Assembly: GCF_000264995.1 (NCBI RefSeq) | Contig: NW_006767433.1 | Span: 4,384,967 to 4,448,966, forward strand | Length of the DNA stretch: 64,000 bases | From: Punctularia strigosozonata HHB-11173 SS5 | Lineage: Eukaryota; Basidiomycota; Agaricomycetes; Corticiales; Punctulariaceae | Reading direction: 5' to 3' | Part shown: positions 1-12,270 of the stretch, in pieces | How positions within the stretch are numbered: position 1 is the first letter of the stretch | How the letters are laid out: every line of letters begins with the position of its first letter | Program-made: the position numbers and the translations under genes | The notes under the pieces: model-generated | Databases searched by the model: none | Seen by the model: the letters and a program-made list of their open reading frames with translations, nothing else | Told to the model about the DNA's origin: nothing

Positions 1-1619
1 ATCGTATGCACAAGCAGAAGATCGCCGCGCGCAGCAGCAAGATGGATACGGGCGTTGGATGCCCGAGGCGGAAGCGGCGCAGCGCTATGCTCGTGAAATG
101 CCGCAACCACAGTCGAGCGGTACTGCTGGGCTCTCTCGTCAGAACACCATGCCGGCAGAGACCCAGGTCCGGCGACTGCCTGTCACACCGGACCTGAAAC
201 AACGCCAGGAGTATCAGCGCCGCCCGCTGGGCCCTTCGGCGACGGCTTCGCAACTGCGACCGGAGGGCATCGCTTTCTTGCCATTGGAGAGTCCGACCAA
301 GTACGAGGACGATACCGATCGTGAATCTGTAGCTGAAGAGCGGCCTAACGCGTTTGGCCGGCAGCAGCCAGAAGGGAAGCACAGGAGCCGCACACCTGCA
401 AGATCGTGAGTGGTTCATTAATCGACGTATGACAACGCGACTGACACGCGTTTTAGGTCCTCGTATCCCCCACCGATGACGACCACTTCGCCCGCTCCCC
501 CGGAGTTTGGCCATGTACAATACCCAACGCTGATGACCCATCACCAGTTGAAGCAAGGTTATTCTCCCTCTCTCCAGTCCATGTTCGCACCAACAAGTGG
601 TTCAGTTCCGCTCTCAAATTCGTCGCTGTTGCTCGGGCCCCAACCCTCAGGCCTGTACCCACCCGCCGGGGGCATGTACGGCAACGTATATAATCAACCG
701 CAGTCTGCAAGCCACGCGTACAACGCCGGTAGACCGCCACCAGTGCCGCCCCCGCCCTTGAGCAATGGCAGGACAGGCATGGGCCGGCCATCGTCCTACG
801 GAATCGAGTATCCGCAACCACCGGCGCATTCACACCCGCATCAGCATATGGGGCCGCCTCCGCCTCCGGTGCCCGCACCCGTCTCACGCATTGAGTCGGG
901 CAAACGTGAAGATCCCGTGAAGCGAGAACTCAGGACGGTGTCGCTGCCGCGCGAGTGTTTGCCACGGTTCTTGGCAATCGCATCCATCAACACCTCGAAG
1001 AACAAGGAGACGTGTGGATTGCTCTTGGGGAAGGACAAGGGTCAGAAGTATGTCGTGACGACACTCTTGATCCCGAAGCAGCATTCGACCAGTGATACGT
1101 GTACGATGGACGAGGAAGAGTTGGTGCTGCAGTTTACGGAGGAGCGGGGGCTGATCACGCTTGGATGGGTAAGCCATATACAGGTCAGATCGATGGCGTA
1201 CTGATCATAGCCTTGCAGATACACACGCACCCGTCACAGTCGTGCTTCATGTCCTCCGTGGACCTACATACACATTCCGGTTTTCAGCGCATGTTACCCG
1301 AATCATTCGCCGTTGTTTGTGCCCCAAAGTTCACCCCCAGGTACGCACGTCGCCTTTTGGACCTAGGGCGGCGTCCGCTGACGACCTTCATCCGCAGTTT
1401 TGGGATCTTTCGTTTGACCGATCCCCCCGGTCTGCAAACGATCCTTGATTGTACTGCCAAAGAAGCGTTCCATCCGCACCCTGATGTACCTATTTATACG
1501 GTCAGTGGACTCCTCCTGCGCATGCCGTCTGAGATCTCTCTCTAATCGTGCTTTAGGACGCTGACAAGGGTCACGTCGTCATGAAGGACAATCCGTTAGA
1601 GATCGTCGACTTGCGCTGA
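1..1619 (+). CDS. AMSH/STAMBP-type JAMM deubiquitinase (3' part)
   Basis: Zinc metalloprotease of the AMSH (yeast Sst2) family, which trims K63-linked ubiquitin from cargo at endosomes with ESCRT-0. The frame is open at the left edge, so the N-terminal dimerisation/MIT-like part lies outside the window. Exons read as 1-405, 457-1168, 1219-1340, 1398-1500 and 1557-1619. A Pro/Ser/Tyr-rich linker (about 457-900) precedes the MPN+ domain. The domain starts near [14 protein letters not shown] and has the JAMM ligands in [19 protein letters not shown], whose first residues open exon 3. The AMSH-specific C-terminus is present ([12 protein letters not shown], then [16 protein letters not shown] and stop). 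All catalytic residues I can check are there. The family call is firm; the full length is unknown. Confidence 0.93.
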
Positions 1620-1941
1620 GGCGCGCTGTATTGAACATCATGTAGTCTCTCTGTACTTTGCATTTTGCTGACTGCCACCGGAAATCATGCCCCCTGTACT
1701 ATCGCAATAACAATATGCATTATGGATCCGTTCCGTGTATGTTTGTGACGAGTGTAAGCTCAGAGATTGATGGACTGAGGGAAGGTATAGCTCGCCACGT
1801 GGCCCGTGGGCTTACGCGAATACGGGGGCGCTGGTTGGCCCGGACGGTTCCGCCGCTGCTCTCAACGTCGACGACGACCGCCTCGTCTTTCCGCAACCCC
1901 CTCGCTCTCCCTTCGCTCTGCTCGACAGTGGCCTCCTACCC
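1620..1941. other. Intergenic stretch
   Basis: No gene is supported between the AMSH stop and the complex I subunit start. It should hold the 3' UTR of the first gene and the promoter of the second. I see no clear TATA box or repeat. Confidence 0.5.
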
Positions 1942-4571
1942 ATGCTGCGGCTAGTCAAGCCCGCGACCAACGGGCTCCTCGGTAAAGCTGCCTGCGCCTC
2001 CTGCTCGACCCAGCCGGGTATGTCTCCCCCTCGTCCCCACATCGTGGTGCGCCAGCGACTGACGCTTTGTTCCCTAGCGCGGAGAACATTTACGTCGAGC
2101 CCGGCGCGAAAAGCAGACATCACCCTTACCGTCGACGGCAAGGAAGTTACGGTCCCCCAAGGTCCGTTGATGCGCCAAGTATAATTTTGCTAGTATTGAC
2201 TGCGCGCGTTCGCAGGCTCGGCTTTGATCCAGGCATGCGAGGCGGCCGGCGCGACCATACCAAGGTGCGATGTAACGCTCGTGCACCTCTTATCATGCCT
2301 CATTCAGGCGGGTCCGCAGATTCTGTTACCATGACCGACTAGCGATTGCGGGCAACTGTCGGTACGCTCACGTTTCTTCATTCACTCCCTCAAAGCTCGA
2401 CTCATATTCTTCTAGTATGTGCCTCGTCGAAGTGGAGCGGTCACCGAAACCTGTCGCCTCTTGCGCTATGCCTGCCATGCCGGGCTCGAAGGTCTGGACA
2501 AATACCCCATTAGTACACGAAGCACGGTACGTCGACAAACCGATGTTCCATATCCTCTTCCCTTACCCTGGAATAGGGAAGGCGTTATGGAATTCCTGCT
2601 TGCGAATCATCCATTGGACTGCCCCATCTGCGACCAAGGTGGAGAATGTGATTTGCAGGACCAGTCGATGCGATACGGCGCGGACCGCTCACGTTTCCAC
2701 GAAATCACTGGAAAGCGGGCAGTGGAGAACAAAAACCTAGGGCCTCTTGTGAAGACGTCCATGAACCGCTGCATCCAGTGCACGCGTTGCATCCGGTTTG
2801 CGAACGAGGTAGCGGGAGTGGAAGAGCTGGGCTCTACCGGGCGAGGGAACGACATGCAGATCGGGATGTACGTGGAAAAGACGATGAACTCGGAGCTGTC
2901 GGGCAATGTCGTCGACCTATGTCCCGTTGGTGCGCTCACTAGCAAGCCGTACGCGTTCCACGCTCGTCCATGGGAACTGAAGAACACCGAGTCCATCGAC
3001 GTTATGGACGCCGTCGGTTCGAACATTCGGGTGGACTCGCGTGGTGTGCAGGTGATGAGGATACAGCCGAGGACGAACGACGATGTCAACGAGGAGTGGA
3101 TTAGCGACAAGACGCGTTACGCGTACGACGGCTTGCGCTTCCAGCGTCTGACGACACCTCTGATCAAGCAGGGCGACCGTTTCGTTCCCGCGGGATGGGA
3201 AGATGCTCTCGCCGCCATCGGCCAGGGTCTCGAGTCCTCTGGCGCGAAGGGCGACGAAATCCAGGCAGTCGCCGGTCACCTAGCGGACACCGAGTCGCTC
3301 GTGGCGCTCAAGGATCTCGTCAACCGCCTCGGCTCTGATAACCTCGCTCTTGACCAGACCGGCGGTACTGTCGCACCCGCTCACGGTGTTGACGTGCGGT
3401 CGAACTACCTCTTCAACGCCACCATCCCGGGTGTTGAGGCGGCCGATGTCATCCTTCTCGTCGGTACCAACCCACGGCACGAGGCGGCCGTCCTCAACTC
3501 GCGCATACGGAAGAGCTGGATACATACCGGCCTTGAGGTTGGTTTGATTGGCGAGCGGGCGGACACTGCATACGGTTACGATTACCTCGGTTCCGACGCG
3601 AAAGCCCTCGCGGACTTCATCGCTGGTAAGGGCAAGTTCGCGGAGAAGTTCAAGAACGCGAAGAAGCCTCTTATCATCGTCGGCAGCGCTGTCATCGAGA
3701 ACACTGATGGTGCAGCGGTGTATAACGCTCTGGCCAAGTTCGTGGAGAAGAACAAGGATCGCCTAGTGTCCCCCGAATGGAACGGCTTCAGCGTCCTCCA
3801 GCGGGTATGTTATCGTTTGATCGCAAAGTCGGGGGATGCGTTCATCTGACTGTCAATCTATTGCTCAGGTTGCCTCGCGAGCTGCTGCTTACGACATCGG
3901 CTTCGTTCCGTCTAAGAAGGCGTCGTCAACGACGCCCAAGTTCATCTACCTGCTCAACGCCGATGAAGTCGACCCCAAGTCAATTCCTAAGGACGCTTTC
4001 GTTGTTTACCAGGGCCACCACGGCGACCTCGGCGCACAGCTGGCTGATGTCGTTCTCCCAGCGGCTGCCTACACCGAGAAATCGACGACCTGGGTCAACA
4101 CCGAGGGTCGTGCGCAGCTAGGCCGGGCAGCCGTTCCTCCACCAGGTGCTTCCAGGGAGGACTGGAAAATCATCCGAGCGGTCTCCGAAGTCGTCGACGC
4201 TACACTACCATACGACGATGTTCTCAGCTTACGGGATCGCATGTGGGAAATCTCGCCATCACTGGTCCGATACGATGTTACCGAGCCCACCTCGACCTCT
4301 GTCGCCCTTGCCGGTCTAAAGACCATCGTGGACTCAACCGCGACGGCGAAGGTCACCGGGGCGCCGTTGCGCAAGCCGATCAGCAATTTCTACCAGACGG
4401 ATCCCATATCACGAGCGTAAGTCATTCCAGTTCTCTGATTCTGTGTTGTTCAGCACTCATCGCCTTTGCTGCAGTTCCGTGACCATGGCCCAGTGTACGA
4501 AGGCATTCGTTCATGGGGAGAACTACGGGTTCGGTGATGTGAAGAAGGTGGAGGAGGCTGCGTTTGCATGA
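1942..4571 (+). CDS. NADH:ubiquinone oxidoreductase 75 kDa subunit (NDUFS1 / nuo-78)
   Basis: Largest iron-sulfur subunit of mitochondrial complex I; it carries electrons from the flavin side down the Fe-S chain. Exons are 1942-2017, 2078-2161, 2216-2264, 2320-2361, 2416-2526, 2577-3804, 3869-4416 and 4475-4571, giving 744 residues, normal for the family. The N-terminus ([17 protein letters not shown], then [12 protein letters not shown]) is a mitochondrial presequence. The 2Fe-2S site reads [15 protein letters not shown] with a later conserved Cys. Next come the [19 protein letters not shown] ligands and [13 protein letters not shown] for the 4Fe-4S centres. The molybdopterin-type domain follows and the end has the family motif [10 protein letters not shown]. 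The first five exons are tiny and the catalytic body is one 1.2 kb exon. Confidence 0.96.
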
Positions 4572-5107
4572 TGCTGGTGTATATATATGAATCGAGACTC
4601 TGTAATAGAGGAAGGGCTTCATTATGCGCCTCGCGCTTAGCTAGAAGTTTTATTGCCCAGGTGTGTTACATGCTTGAACTTTTCTTGTTCTTCCAAGTTG
4701 ACTTCACGTAACGTTCACGTGGATACGCTGGCCGGAGTGTCCGTCGCGGCCCGCTGCGAAGGCCACTCCATCCGGAGACACGGAATCTAACACGGAACCC
4801 TTGGCAAGACGCTCGCGATCAGCAGATAGTGAGCCCGTTATTGGTTCATGAAATTGCCGTTGGAGCCGAGAGGTGTTCGGTGACCGGTCGGGATTCAGTT
4901 CGCTCGCATCCTTCTATCCAGGAAAGACTCGACCTCCGCATTTTCACCGGACACTGGCATCACCATGGGCACGTAAATGGTCCGTCAACTTCCGCGTGAT
5001 CGCTCCAAAGCGTTCGCGGGACTTGTTCGGAAAGCTTTCGAGTTTGCCATACTTAAGGAGAGCGGTATCAGAGTCCTTCGGTAGCGCTATAGGGTCGACG
5101 GCCAAGC
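4572..5107. other. Intergenic stretch
   Basis: Short open frames here match no family and lack codon bias. The stretch probably holds the complex I subunit 3' UTR and the promoter of the secreted pectinase downstream. Confidence 0.5.
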
Positions 5108-7110
5108 ATGCTTGCTCTTTACGTTGTTTTCTTGGCGACTGCCTTGTTCATATCGTCCGCATCTGCGGCACCCAAAGATCGTCGCTGCACTGGAACCATC
5201 TCTTCTCTGGACGACGTCTCCGCAGCAGTCAAATGCGTATGTGAGGACAGCTTGTTGAAGTGCACAATCTTATCCCTATGTCGTAGACTACCGTCAACAT
5301 CAACGTATGTATGATCAATCCGTCCTGATGGACCTACTACATGCGTTTGTTCAGTCGTTCACCGTTCCTGCGGGTGAAACATTCAATCTAGACCTTGCCT
5401 CCGGGAGCACTGTCAACCTGCGTATGGGCGACCTGTTATCTTTGATATATAAAACTGATAACTGTTCCTAGTGGGCGATATTGTTTTCGGCAACGAGACC
5501 TGGGCGGGGCCATTGTTTCAAATTAGCGGAACAGGAATTACCTGTAAGTGCCTCTCTTGACTTCAGCGATGCTGCATGTTTGATGTTGCTTAGTCAACGG
5601 GAATGGTTAGTGATCATCGACATACGTCGAATAAGTCTAGCGTTATACCTGCTATATAGGACATACGTTCAACGGCAACGGTCCATTTTACTGGGTACTT
5701 TCTCAATCTTGGGTCAATCATTGTTCGCGCCTTGCGCTAAGCATGCTGTGCAGGACGGTCAAGGCGGCGGTGGGGTCACGAAGCCGGCACCGATGATGAA
5801 GTACGTAGACCACACGCCGGCTGCACCGAGCATATTGTTCCTAATATACCGATAGAATAAAGATATCCGGCACTTTCACTGCACGTATACAGAATCTTCC
5901 GTGCCATAACATAAGCCAAATAAATTTTTAAGAACGTCAAAGTGCTGAACTCGCCGATGCGTGTGTACAGCGTGTCTAACCCGGCTGCTCTCGTCATGTC
6001 AAAGCTGACTATCGATAACTGTCCGTGCTCCCTCACTGCATGAAATTTTTGCACGCTGACGAGCCACTTTCGACGTAGCATTGGGAGATCAAGCGAACGC
6101 CAACAGCGATGGCAAAGCTGCCGGTCACAATACGGATGGGTAATCAGAGCTCTGAGTGTTAAATTCTCCTGCTCATCACTCCCGTAGATTCGACTGCTCG
6201 ACGCATGACTTGACAATTGAGGACTCGACTATCATGAACCAGGACGATTGCTTGGCGATTAACAAGGGTGAGCGGATTAGTTTGTGTATTTGATCCACGC
6301 ATGGGCTAACGCTCACCAGGATCGAATATTGTCTTCCAGGTATCCACACTACTTACCAATCACTGCCCTATGCCAGATACTCACTAATTCTCAGAGGAAC
6401 ACATGCAGTGGCGGGCATGGTATCAGCATTGTAAGTGCAGACTTCAGGTCCTTCGACAAATCGCTCAAAGCTCGCCAGGGTTCGATCTCTAGCAATGCGA
6501 CTGTCAGCGGTATTATCATCAAGGACAACACTATCAAGAACAAGTGCGTTACCACGGGCTGCTTTGTCTGTCTGCAGGCTTGCTAACTGGCCGATTGGCC
6601 CGCCAGTGATCAGGCACTCCGTATCAAGACGAAGTCGGATGCTACCGACGCTTCTGTTACAAATGTAACATATTCCGGGAATACCGCCACTGGTTGCAAT
6701 AGATTCGGCGTCATCATTGACCAGGTGAAGATCATACCTGATTCAGGTGCTTCATCATTCACGCTAACCTTGCCATAGAGCTATCCTTCGACGCTCGGCA
6801 CCCCAGGAACGGGTGTTATCATTTCCGTGAGTATCTGTGATGGTCTGCTTCTTCCTGTCTTAATATACGTACCTAGGATGTCAATTTCATCGGCGACACC
6901 AATAACATAGCCGTCGCCAGTGATGCTGTGCGTATCGCCCGACGGCTTCCTAGCATTTGCTATAACCTCATGGTCGTGTAGGTGCGGGTGGCCGTTAACT
7001 GCGGTTCCGGAAGCTGTACCGGTACATGGGACTGGTCGGCTTTGGAGGTTACCGGTGGTAAGGCCAGCGAGGTTACTGGGTTCAGTGGCATCGAGAACTG
7101 GAGCGACTAG
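5108..7110 (+). CDS. Endopolygalacturonase, GH28, secreted
   Basis: Cuts the homogalacturonan backbone of pectin outside the cell. The start gives a clean signal peptide (MLALYVVFLATALFISSASA). The gene is broken into a dozen or more small exons. Spliced, the catalytic blocks appear in order: NTDGFD (first Asp; Gly codon split by an intron near 6148), DDCLAIN (about 6228-6262), GGHGIS (about 6412-6430) and RIKTK (about 6620-6635). The end is FSGIENWSD then stop. Introns run about 45-65 bases. One junction is unclear: after ISGTFT near 5880 the natural join to NVKVLNSP near 5930 would need a GC donor. The stretch after GHGISI is also longer than usual unless a further intron is spliced there. 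Function is well supported; integrity at these two places is not certain. Confidence 0.88.
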
Positions 7111-7358
7111 AATGGTCTTTTTCACTCAAAGACATTCAAGGAGGAGAGCTGGGGCTGCGTTCGAGCCAGGCGTTCCGAGACATTAACGGGAAGTTCTGGA
7201 ACGCTCGTGACTAATATCACGGGTACTAGTAGTAGTCACTGTACGGATATACGATTGCTTACCTGAAAGGATCATCTATTGATAACACGTCGTTTCAGTA
7301 TCATAACGGCCAGTGGATCGCGCTGAAAGATGCGATGTCCAAAACGGTGTGAAAAATA

Positions 7359-7441
7359 TGGACACTGGGAGGATTGAACTCCCGACCTCATGCAACCTCG
7401 CTCAGTGCGAAGCATGCGCGCTACCACTGTGCCAAGTGCCC
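7359..7441 (-). tRNA. tRNA-Ala (anticodon CGC) with an 11-base intron
   Basis: Read on the minus strand, the acceptor arm GGGCACT pairs with AGTGTCC and includes the G3:U70 pair that marks alanine tRNAs. The anticodon stem is CATGC/GCATG and the loop TTCGCA gives anticodon CGC. An 11-base intron sits after position 37, the canonical place. The T arm is GGGAG-TTCAATC-CTCCC. The D stem (GCAC/GCGC) has one A:C mismatch. A run of five T follows the 3' end as a Pol III terminator. It matches the copy at 36659-36741 apart from two intron bases. Confidence 0.9.
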
Positions 7442-7602
7442 GTTGCCTCGAATTGGCCTTAAACGTATATATCCAATATAAGCTTAAACACGTGATTCCA
7501 TGCTACTGCGAAACTGGCAGCATCCGACGAAATGCAAGATCGTATTAACAGTACAACACCAAAGCTGCAGGCTAGATTGATTACAATCGCCTATACCATC
7601 CC

Positions 7603-9555
7603 CTAGTCGTTAAGGATATCATGAGCATATCCACCCTGTGATTTAGGCGTCTTGATGACAAGTTCTGCTTGCTGTCTGTAGTGATGAGGGGGTAGTTGTG
7701 AGATATATACTGATCATCCAAGCATATCACTGACAGCTTCAATCGCAGCAACAACTTCCTTGTTGCGTTCTGCATGTCGGCACTGCTCTGTATCGCTCTG
7801 GAAAACAGCGCAGAACGCGGATCAACTTCCTTGGCCTTCAGGATCTAGACGGTGCCGACCTTCAGCACATCCAAAGAACAAAGAAAAGCGTCCTGGCTGA
7901 CCTTGTTCTGACTATCCACACGCGCTTTGATATCCCCGCTCTGTATCAAGGTGACCACCTGTTTCTCTGTCTCCTCGATAGGCCATCCAAATGCGTCTCC
8001 GATGCGCTCGAGTTTGAGCGAGGCAAAAGGCTGGAAAAATAGCACGAGCGCGCGGCTCCGGATAGCATGAGTGAGGTCTTGCACGTGCCCGGATAGATGA
8101 GGATCAAGGAGATGGCGGGTCTGCGTCAAGAATGTCAGTACAAGCGTAACCAACAACGACCACGTGCTCACAGAATATCTTTCGAGCAAGTCGAGCACGG
8201 TCTTAAAACGACTGTGCATCCAGGCTTCGAGCAGCTCTCGCACGTACGGCTCTTGTTCTATATACACGCCGAAGTTATCGTTGTCGAGAACCTGTGCTTT
8301 GATTGCGCCACGCGACAGGCTTGCCAACGCACATAGGGTGCCGTAGATCGCGATGTCAGAAGGCGAGACGAGCTGAAGGAAGATGTTTATGATCACGGCC
8401 CGCAAGGCATACATACTATTCGTGTGCTTACTGTCCCGTTCCACTCTGCCAAACTGCTAATAGGGCCCAGATGTAAAAACGAATTGGCAGCGCGCTCGTA
8501 GTTACCCGAGCTGAGCCTGCACAGGCCAGTGGCATACTGAAGTTTCGTCTGTACCTTCTCCTTGTCCGCGCTCCTCTTACTGGCTGCTGCGGCTTGGGAG
8601 CCGGGCGGAAGGGTTTGAGCTGCTGCAGCGCTGGAGGCTGCATCCTTCTTGTCCGTTGTCGCATGCACGGCTTCCATCGCCGCTTCTGCCTTGAAAACGT
8701 AAGTTGTTATGTGGGCATATGACCGGCGTTCGACGAGGAGCTACAGGGGAAAATATTTGCGCGTCAGAAGGAAGTGCGTCGGAACCTGCAGAAGGGGCTA
8801 ACTTCGAGTGTGGAGATCGACATATCGAGGACATGTTGACTTGTCGTGCAGAACTCACGGCACTTGGTGTAGTGCTTTATCGCGTTGGATTGGTCGCCTA
8901 CAGCACGATAATAATCCCCCAGATCGCGATGACCCATCTATAAGGTACATCAAACAATGATCCGAGAGAGAACCAACAGGCGAACACGCACTCGGATAGA
9001 CTCCTTGATCATGTTGTTTGAGTACGTCTTTAGCTCAACCTCAAGCTTAGTCCGCTCAGCCTGGTTCTTCTGGTTGGTTTCTTCAATCCACCTAGTGTCA
9101 AGAGGTGCAAGCTCTTGCCATGGAGGGAGTTGCCCGCTGACACTGGCGGCGGCAGTTTCGTAGGCAGCTATGAGCGTCTGGTATATCGATGGGTCACGTC
9201 CCTGGTGTATATATTTCACTGCCAGTTGATAGGCTTGAGGTGCGAGGGTGGGACAGAGTCGGATTATGTGTAGTAAACGATCAATCGCAGTGCGCCCTGT
9301 GATGATACAATGTATGAGTATAACGATAGCTGAGGCAGCTCGGGTCGTACCTGTGTACCCGGTGATGTAGGAATCAAGGTCAAAGGGATGCGCATCGTCG
9401 ACGGTAACTTGGATTCGCTTCTGGGTGGTCTGCTTAGGAGCAATCTCAATCTCGTCAACATCCTGCACGATATCCATTTCCATGGTGCCGTTTCCAGATG
9501 CGAATATCTTACGGATCGGCTGGCCATAATCATGAGACTGCGAGTAGAAATTCAT
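7603..9555 (-). CDS. COP9 signalosome subunit 1 (CSN1)
   Basis: Subunit of the COP9 signalosome, which removes Nedd8 from cullins. The start is [16 protein letters not shown], followed by [20 protein letters not shown], a CSN1/Rpn7-type N-terminal helical block. Middle exons give [20 protein letters not shown] and [17 protein letters not shown]. The PCI domain runs over [14 protein letters not shown] to [20 protein letters not shown] stop appears at 7845-7847 in the long frame, but it is the end of an intron (GTCAGCC...GTCTAG). After it comes [18 protein letters not shown], which matches the CSN1 tail. A second short intron then leads to [12 protein letters not shown] and a stop at 7603. About seven exons. 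The family call is firm; the intron before [10 protein letters not shown] (GTTAGC donor) is less certain. Confidence 0.88.
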
Positions 9556-9941
9556 ATAGTCATGCGCTCACAGAGGTGGGATATGGTGCACAAGAGCGTC
9601 AGATGGCTGCTTATTATATGCGTAGCTTTGGTGGCAGGTGCAGCTCAACGTTGACGCCACACGTGAGGATGATATTCAACGATCGGGGACGACGACCTGA
9701 GTGATCGCCGCGCCTGGAGACAACGCTTCACTAGGAGATGAGTTGTAGTCCTGCGCGATCGGGCTTGGTCAAACGGTGTGCCGGTTGAGCTGCAAGGTGC
9801 GATCCGAGATGCCTTCAGGCTTCGGAATCATACCTGCAGTGAACGCGTTTCATCACGTGATGTGCCTGTAAGTGTTTCGAGTCGGGCCTGAACCGCGACT
9901 GGCCGGACGTACAAAAAAAAACCCGAATACTTCCCATTTCC
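9556..9941. promoter_or_regulatory. Shared divergent promoter region (CSN1 / JmjC gene)
   Basis: The two genes start head to head, 386 bases apart. A nine-A run lies at about 9912-9920, shortly before the right-hand start. No other element is recognisable by eye. Confidence 0.45.
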
Positions 9942-12106
9942 ATGGAGTTCGGGAATATGGGCGGCATGGCCTTGCAAAGGGAAGAACACTATCCTGGTGC
10001 GATGCTCGAAGGACTGCTGGAACAATGCACTGTAACTGAGAAATCAGCGCGCTAATCCACAGGCTATGTAACCTCGAAGGGCGACGAGATAGCCCAAGAA
10101 TCGAGCTCCATTCGACCAGAAGAGTTTTATGCCAGATATATCAAAGCCAGGAGGCCAGTTGTTCTACGAGGAATGTCCTCGCAAGAAGAATGGGCTCGGA
10201 TGCAAAAACTGGTAAGTACGACAATTGGACGCACGCTTCTGGGTCGCCAATGGCTCAGCACCCAGAGAGAATGACGCTGATCGACTGTTAGGCGGATCTG
10301 TCATATTTGAGGCAGACTGCACGGTCGTCGACCGTCAAGATCGAGCCCGTGAACCCCGCAACAGGGACATTCGGCTCAAGCATGCCGCGGCGCACTGTCC
10401 TTTTTCCTCGATTCCTCGACATCCTCTCGGACGAGACGCAGCGCGGCAAATGGTATCTCACTACACAATACGAGGAAGAGGATGCGAAGCCAGTGGATCA
10501 GGAGTGGAACGCGGACATGGAGATCGTTGATGAAACTCCTGTTGAACTCGATCCTATATGTCCTCCCCCGACGGATGCTCTCGTTGGCGATTTCCCAAGG
10601 CGGCCGAAAATTATGGGCAATCTCGTACTTCAACAGTCCAACTTATGGTCAGTGCCGTTTGCCCTTGCCCTTTGCATACGATCAACGTCTTCGCTCAAGG
10701 ATCGGCAACTCGCCTGAAGGCTCGTCCTCTGGCCTCCAGTTCGTTGGATATTGCTTTATTTTCTCCAGGACTTGACCTAGGATTCTAGTCACGATTTCCA
10801 TGACAACCTTTACATTTTACTGCGAGGCCGCAAACGCTTCGTCCTCTATCCTCCTTCTGCCTACCCGTATTTGCACCTACGGGGGAATATAGAACGTCTG
10901 CACCCAAATGGCCTTCTTTCATACACCTTGCCTTCCGGCCCCACGAAGGTCTCCCTCACATCGCCCTGTGGCGCAGCTACGCGAGCTGATGGTCTCGATC
11001 CACTCGACGCTGCGACATGGCGTGTGCGATATTGGGACCGGAAGATGCAGGAGATGAAGGCATCAGCCAAGGCCTCGACAGCAAATGGACTAGGAAAGAG
11101 AGCGTCATCGAAGGCGCTCGCGAAGCTGCAGGAGCGTTACGAGCGTGCAGTGGACGATATGATGATGCTGCAGCTTGATGAGATGGGCAGTGAAGGCGAC
11201 GAGGAGATGCTTGACGAAGAAGGGGCTTCAGGCGAAGATGCTGAGGAGGAGAGTGACGAAGATGCCGAGCCACTGTTCGGCAACCCCGACGCGGAGGATT
11301 CAGACTTCGACGACGACTTCAGCATGGGCGACGATGCAGAAGATATCATCAAGAAGCTTGGGGTAGAAGAAGATATAGAGGACGGCGAGGACCAGGAACC
11401 GCCGTCGTTCTCGCGCATTGCGGCATCTGCGCTCCACCGTCACCTTGGCTTAGCGACCAATGATACCTCCTCCAACGCGCAGTTCGGGAAGCAGTGGAAG
11501 AAAAAGAAGGATAAGCACAAGGCCAAGCCCGATCATGCAGTTAACGAACTTCTTCCCTTGGCCGGCTGCCCTCCGCCTCTAGTGGTTAGCCTTGAGCCTG
11601 GAGACATGCTGTATCTGCCTACAAGCTGGTTCCACGAGGTAACGTCCTCGTCAGACGACAACGGAAGTACCCATATCGCTTTCAACTAGTACGTTCCGAT
11701 CCTTGGTCGTGCACCTTATCTCCTATTGACATTTCCCAGTTGGTTTCACCCTCCGGACGGTTTTGTGGCCTCGTCGCCGTCGACGGATACGGAAGAGTGG
11801 ACGGGTATTGACTGGGAACGTGGTAGCTTCGAGCGCCCCTATCGAGACGGCGAAGTGTGGGAAGAGATCGCCTTGGCTGTGGAGAGCAAGATGGATGAGT
11901 TGCTTGAGCAGCGACGCTCGATGGACGGTATGAAGCCCACAAACAATGAGAAGAGAAAAGGGGAGGCAGAAAGGAAGATACGGGCCGCTGCGCACGGCGA
12001 GAAGGGGAAACCGGGCGGTGAAAAGCTATCAAATGTCGGAACGAAGCAAAAGGCCTCTGGTAGCGGTGGGGAAGGTGGGCCAATGAAGAAGAAGAGGACG
12101 GGCTAG
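9942..12106 (+). CDS. JmjC / cupin_8 domain protein with large acidic insertion
   Basis: Probable Fe(II)/2-oxoglutarate dioxygenase. Exons: 9942-9996, 10063-10211, 10292-10647, 10700-10738, 10789-11688, 11740-12106. The 39-base exon 4 supplies SPEGSSSGLH, so the spliced product reads GLHHDFHDNLYILLRGRKRF. That restores the HxD iron-binding pair; the first His codon is itself split by the intron. The third ligand is likely His in YLPTSWFHEVTS (near 11630), followed by HIAFNYWF. Between these halves of the cupin fold lies an insertion of over 200 residues with a strongly acidic centre (about 11164-11400). The C-terminus is basic (KKKRTG) and could be a nuclear signal. The start is inferred: MEFGNMGGMALQREEHYPG joins exon 2 in frame. 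The substrate is unknown. Confidence 0.8.
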
Positions 12107-12270
12107 GACGATATCCATGACATATTGCTGCTGCTTTCATCGCATGGCGTGTATCGTGACTTTTGTTTTCTCGGGAATGGCATAGAGGAAAATTTATACA
12201 TGTGCAGACTTTACAAGTCCATACTAAGAAGATCATGAACAGTTCCGGGAAGACCTCACCCTTGTCCTCG

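Noticed and set aside
453-1230. Minus-strand open frames opposite the AMSH gene
   Set aside because: They mirror the coding strand of a well-supported JAMM protein and have no domain of their own.
7845-7847. In-frame stop as the end of CSN1
   Set aside because: It is the last three bases of a GT..AG intron; the conserved tail follows it.
10648-10788. A single long intron in the JmjC gene giving a Cys in place of the iron-binding His
   Set aside because: A 39-base exon inside it (10700-10738) has good splice sites and restores the normal SGLHHDFHDN motif.
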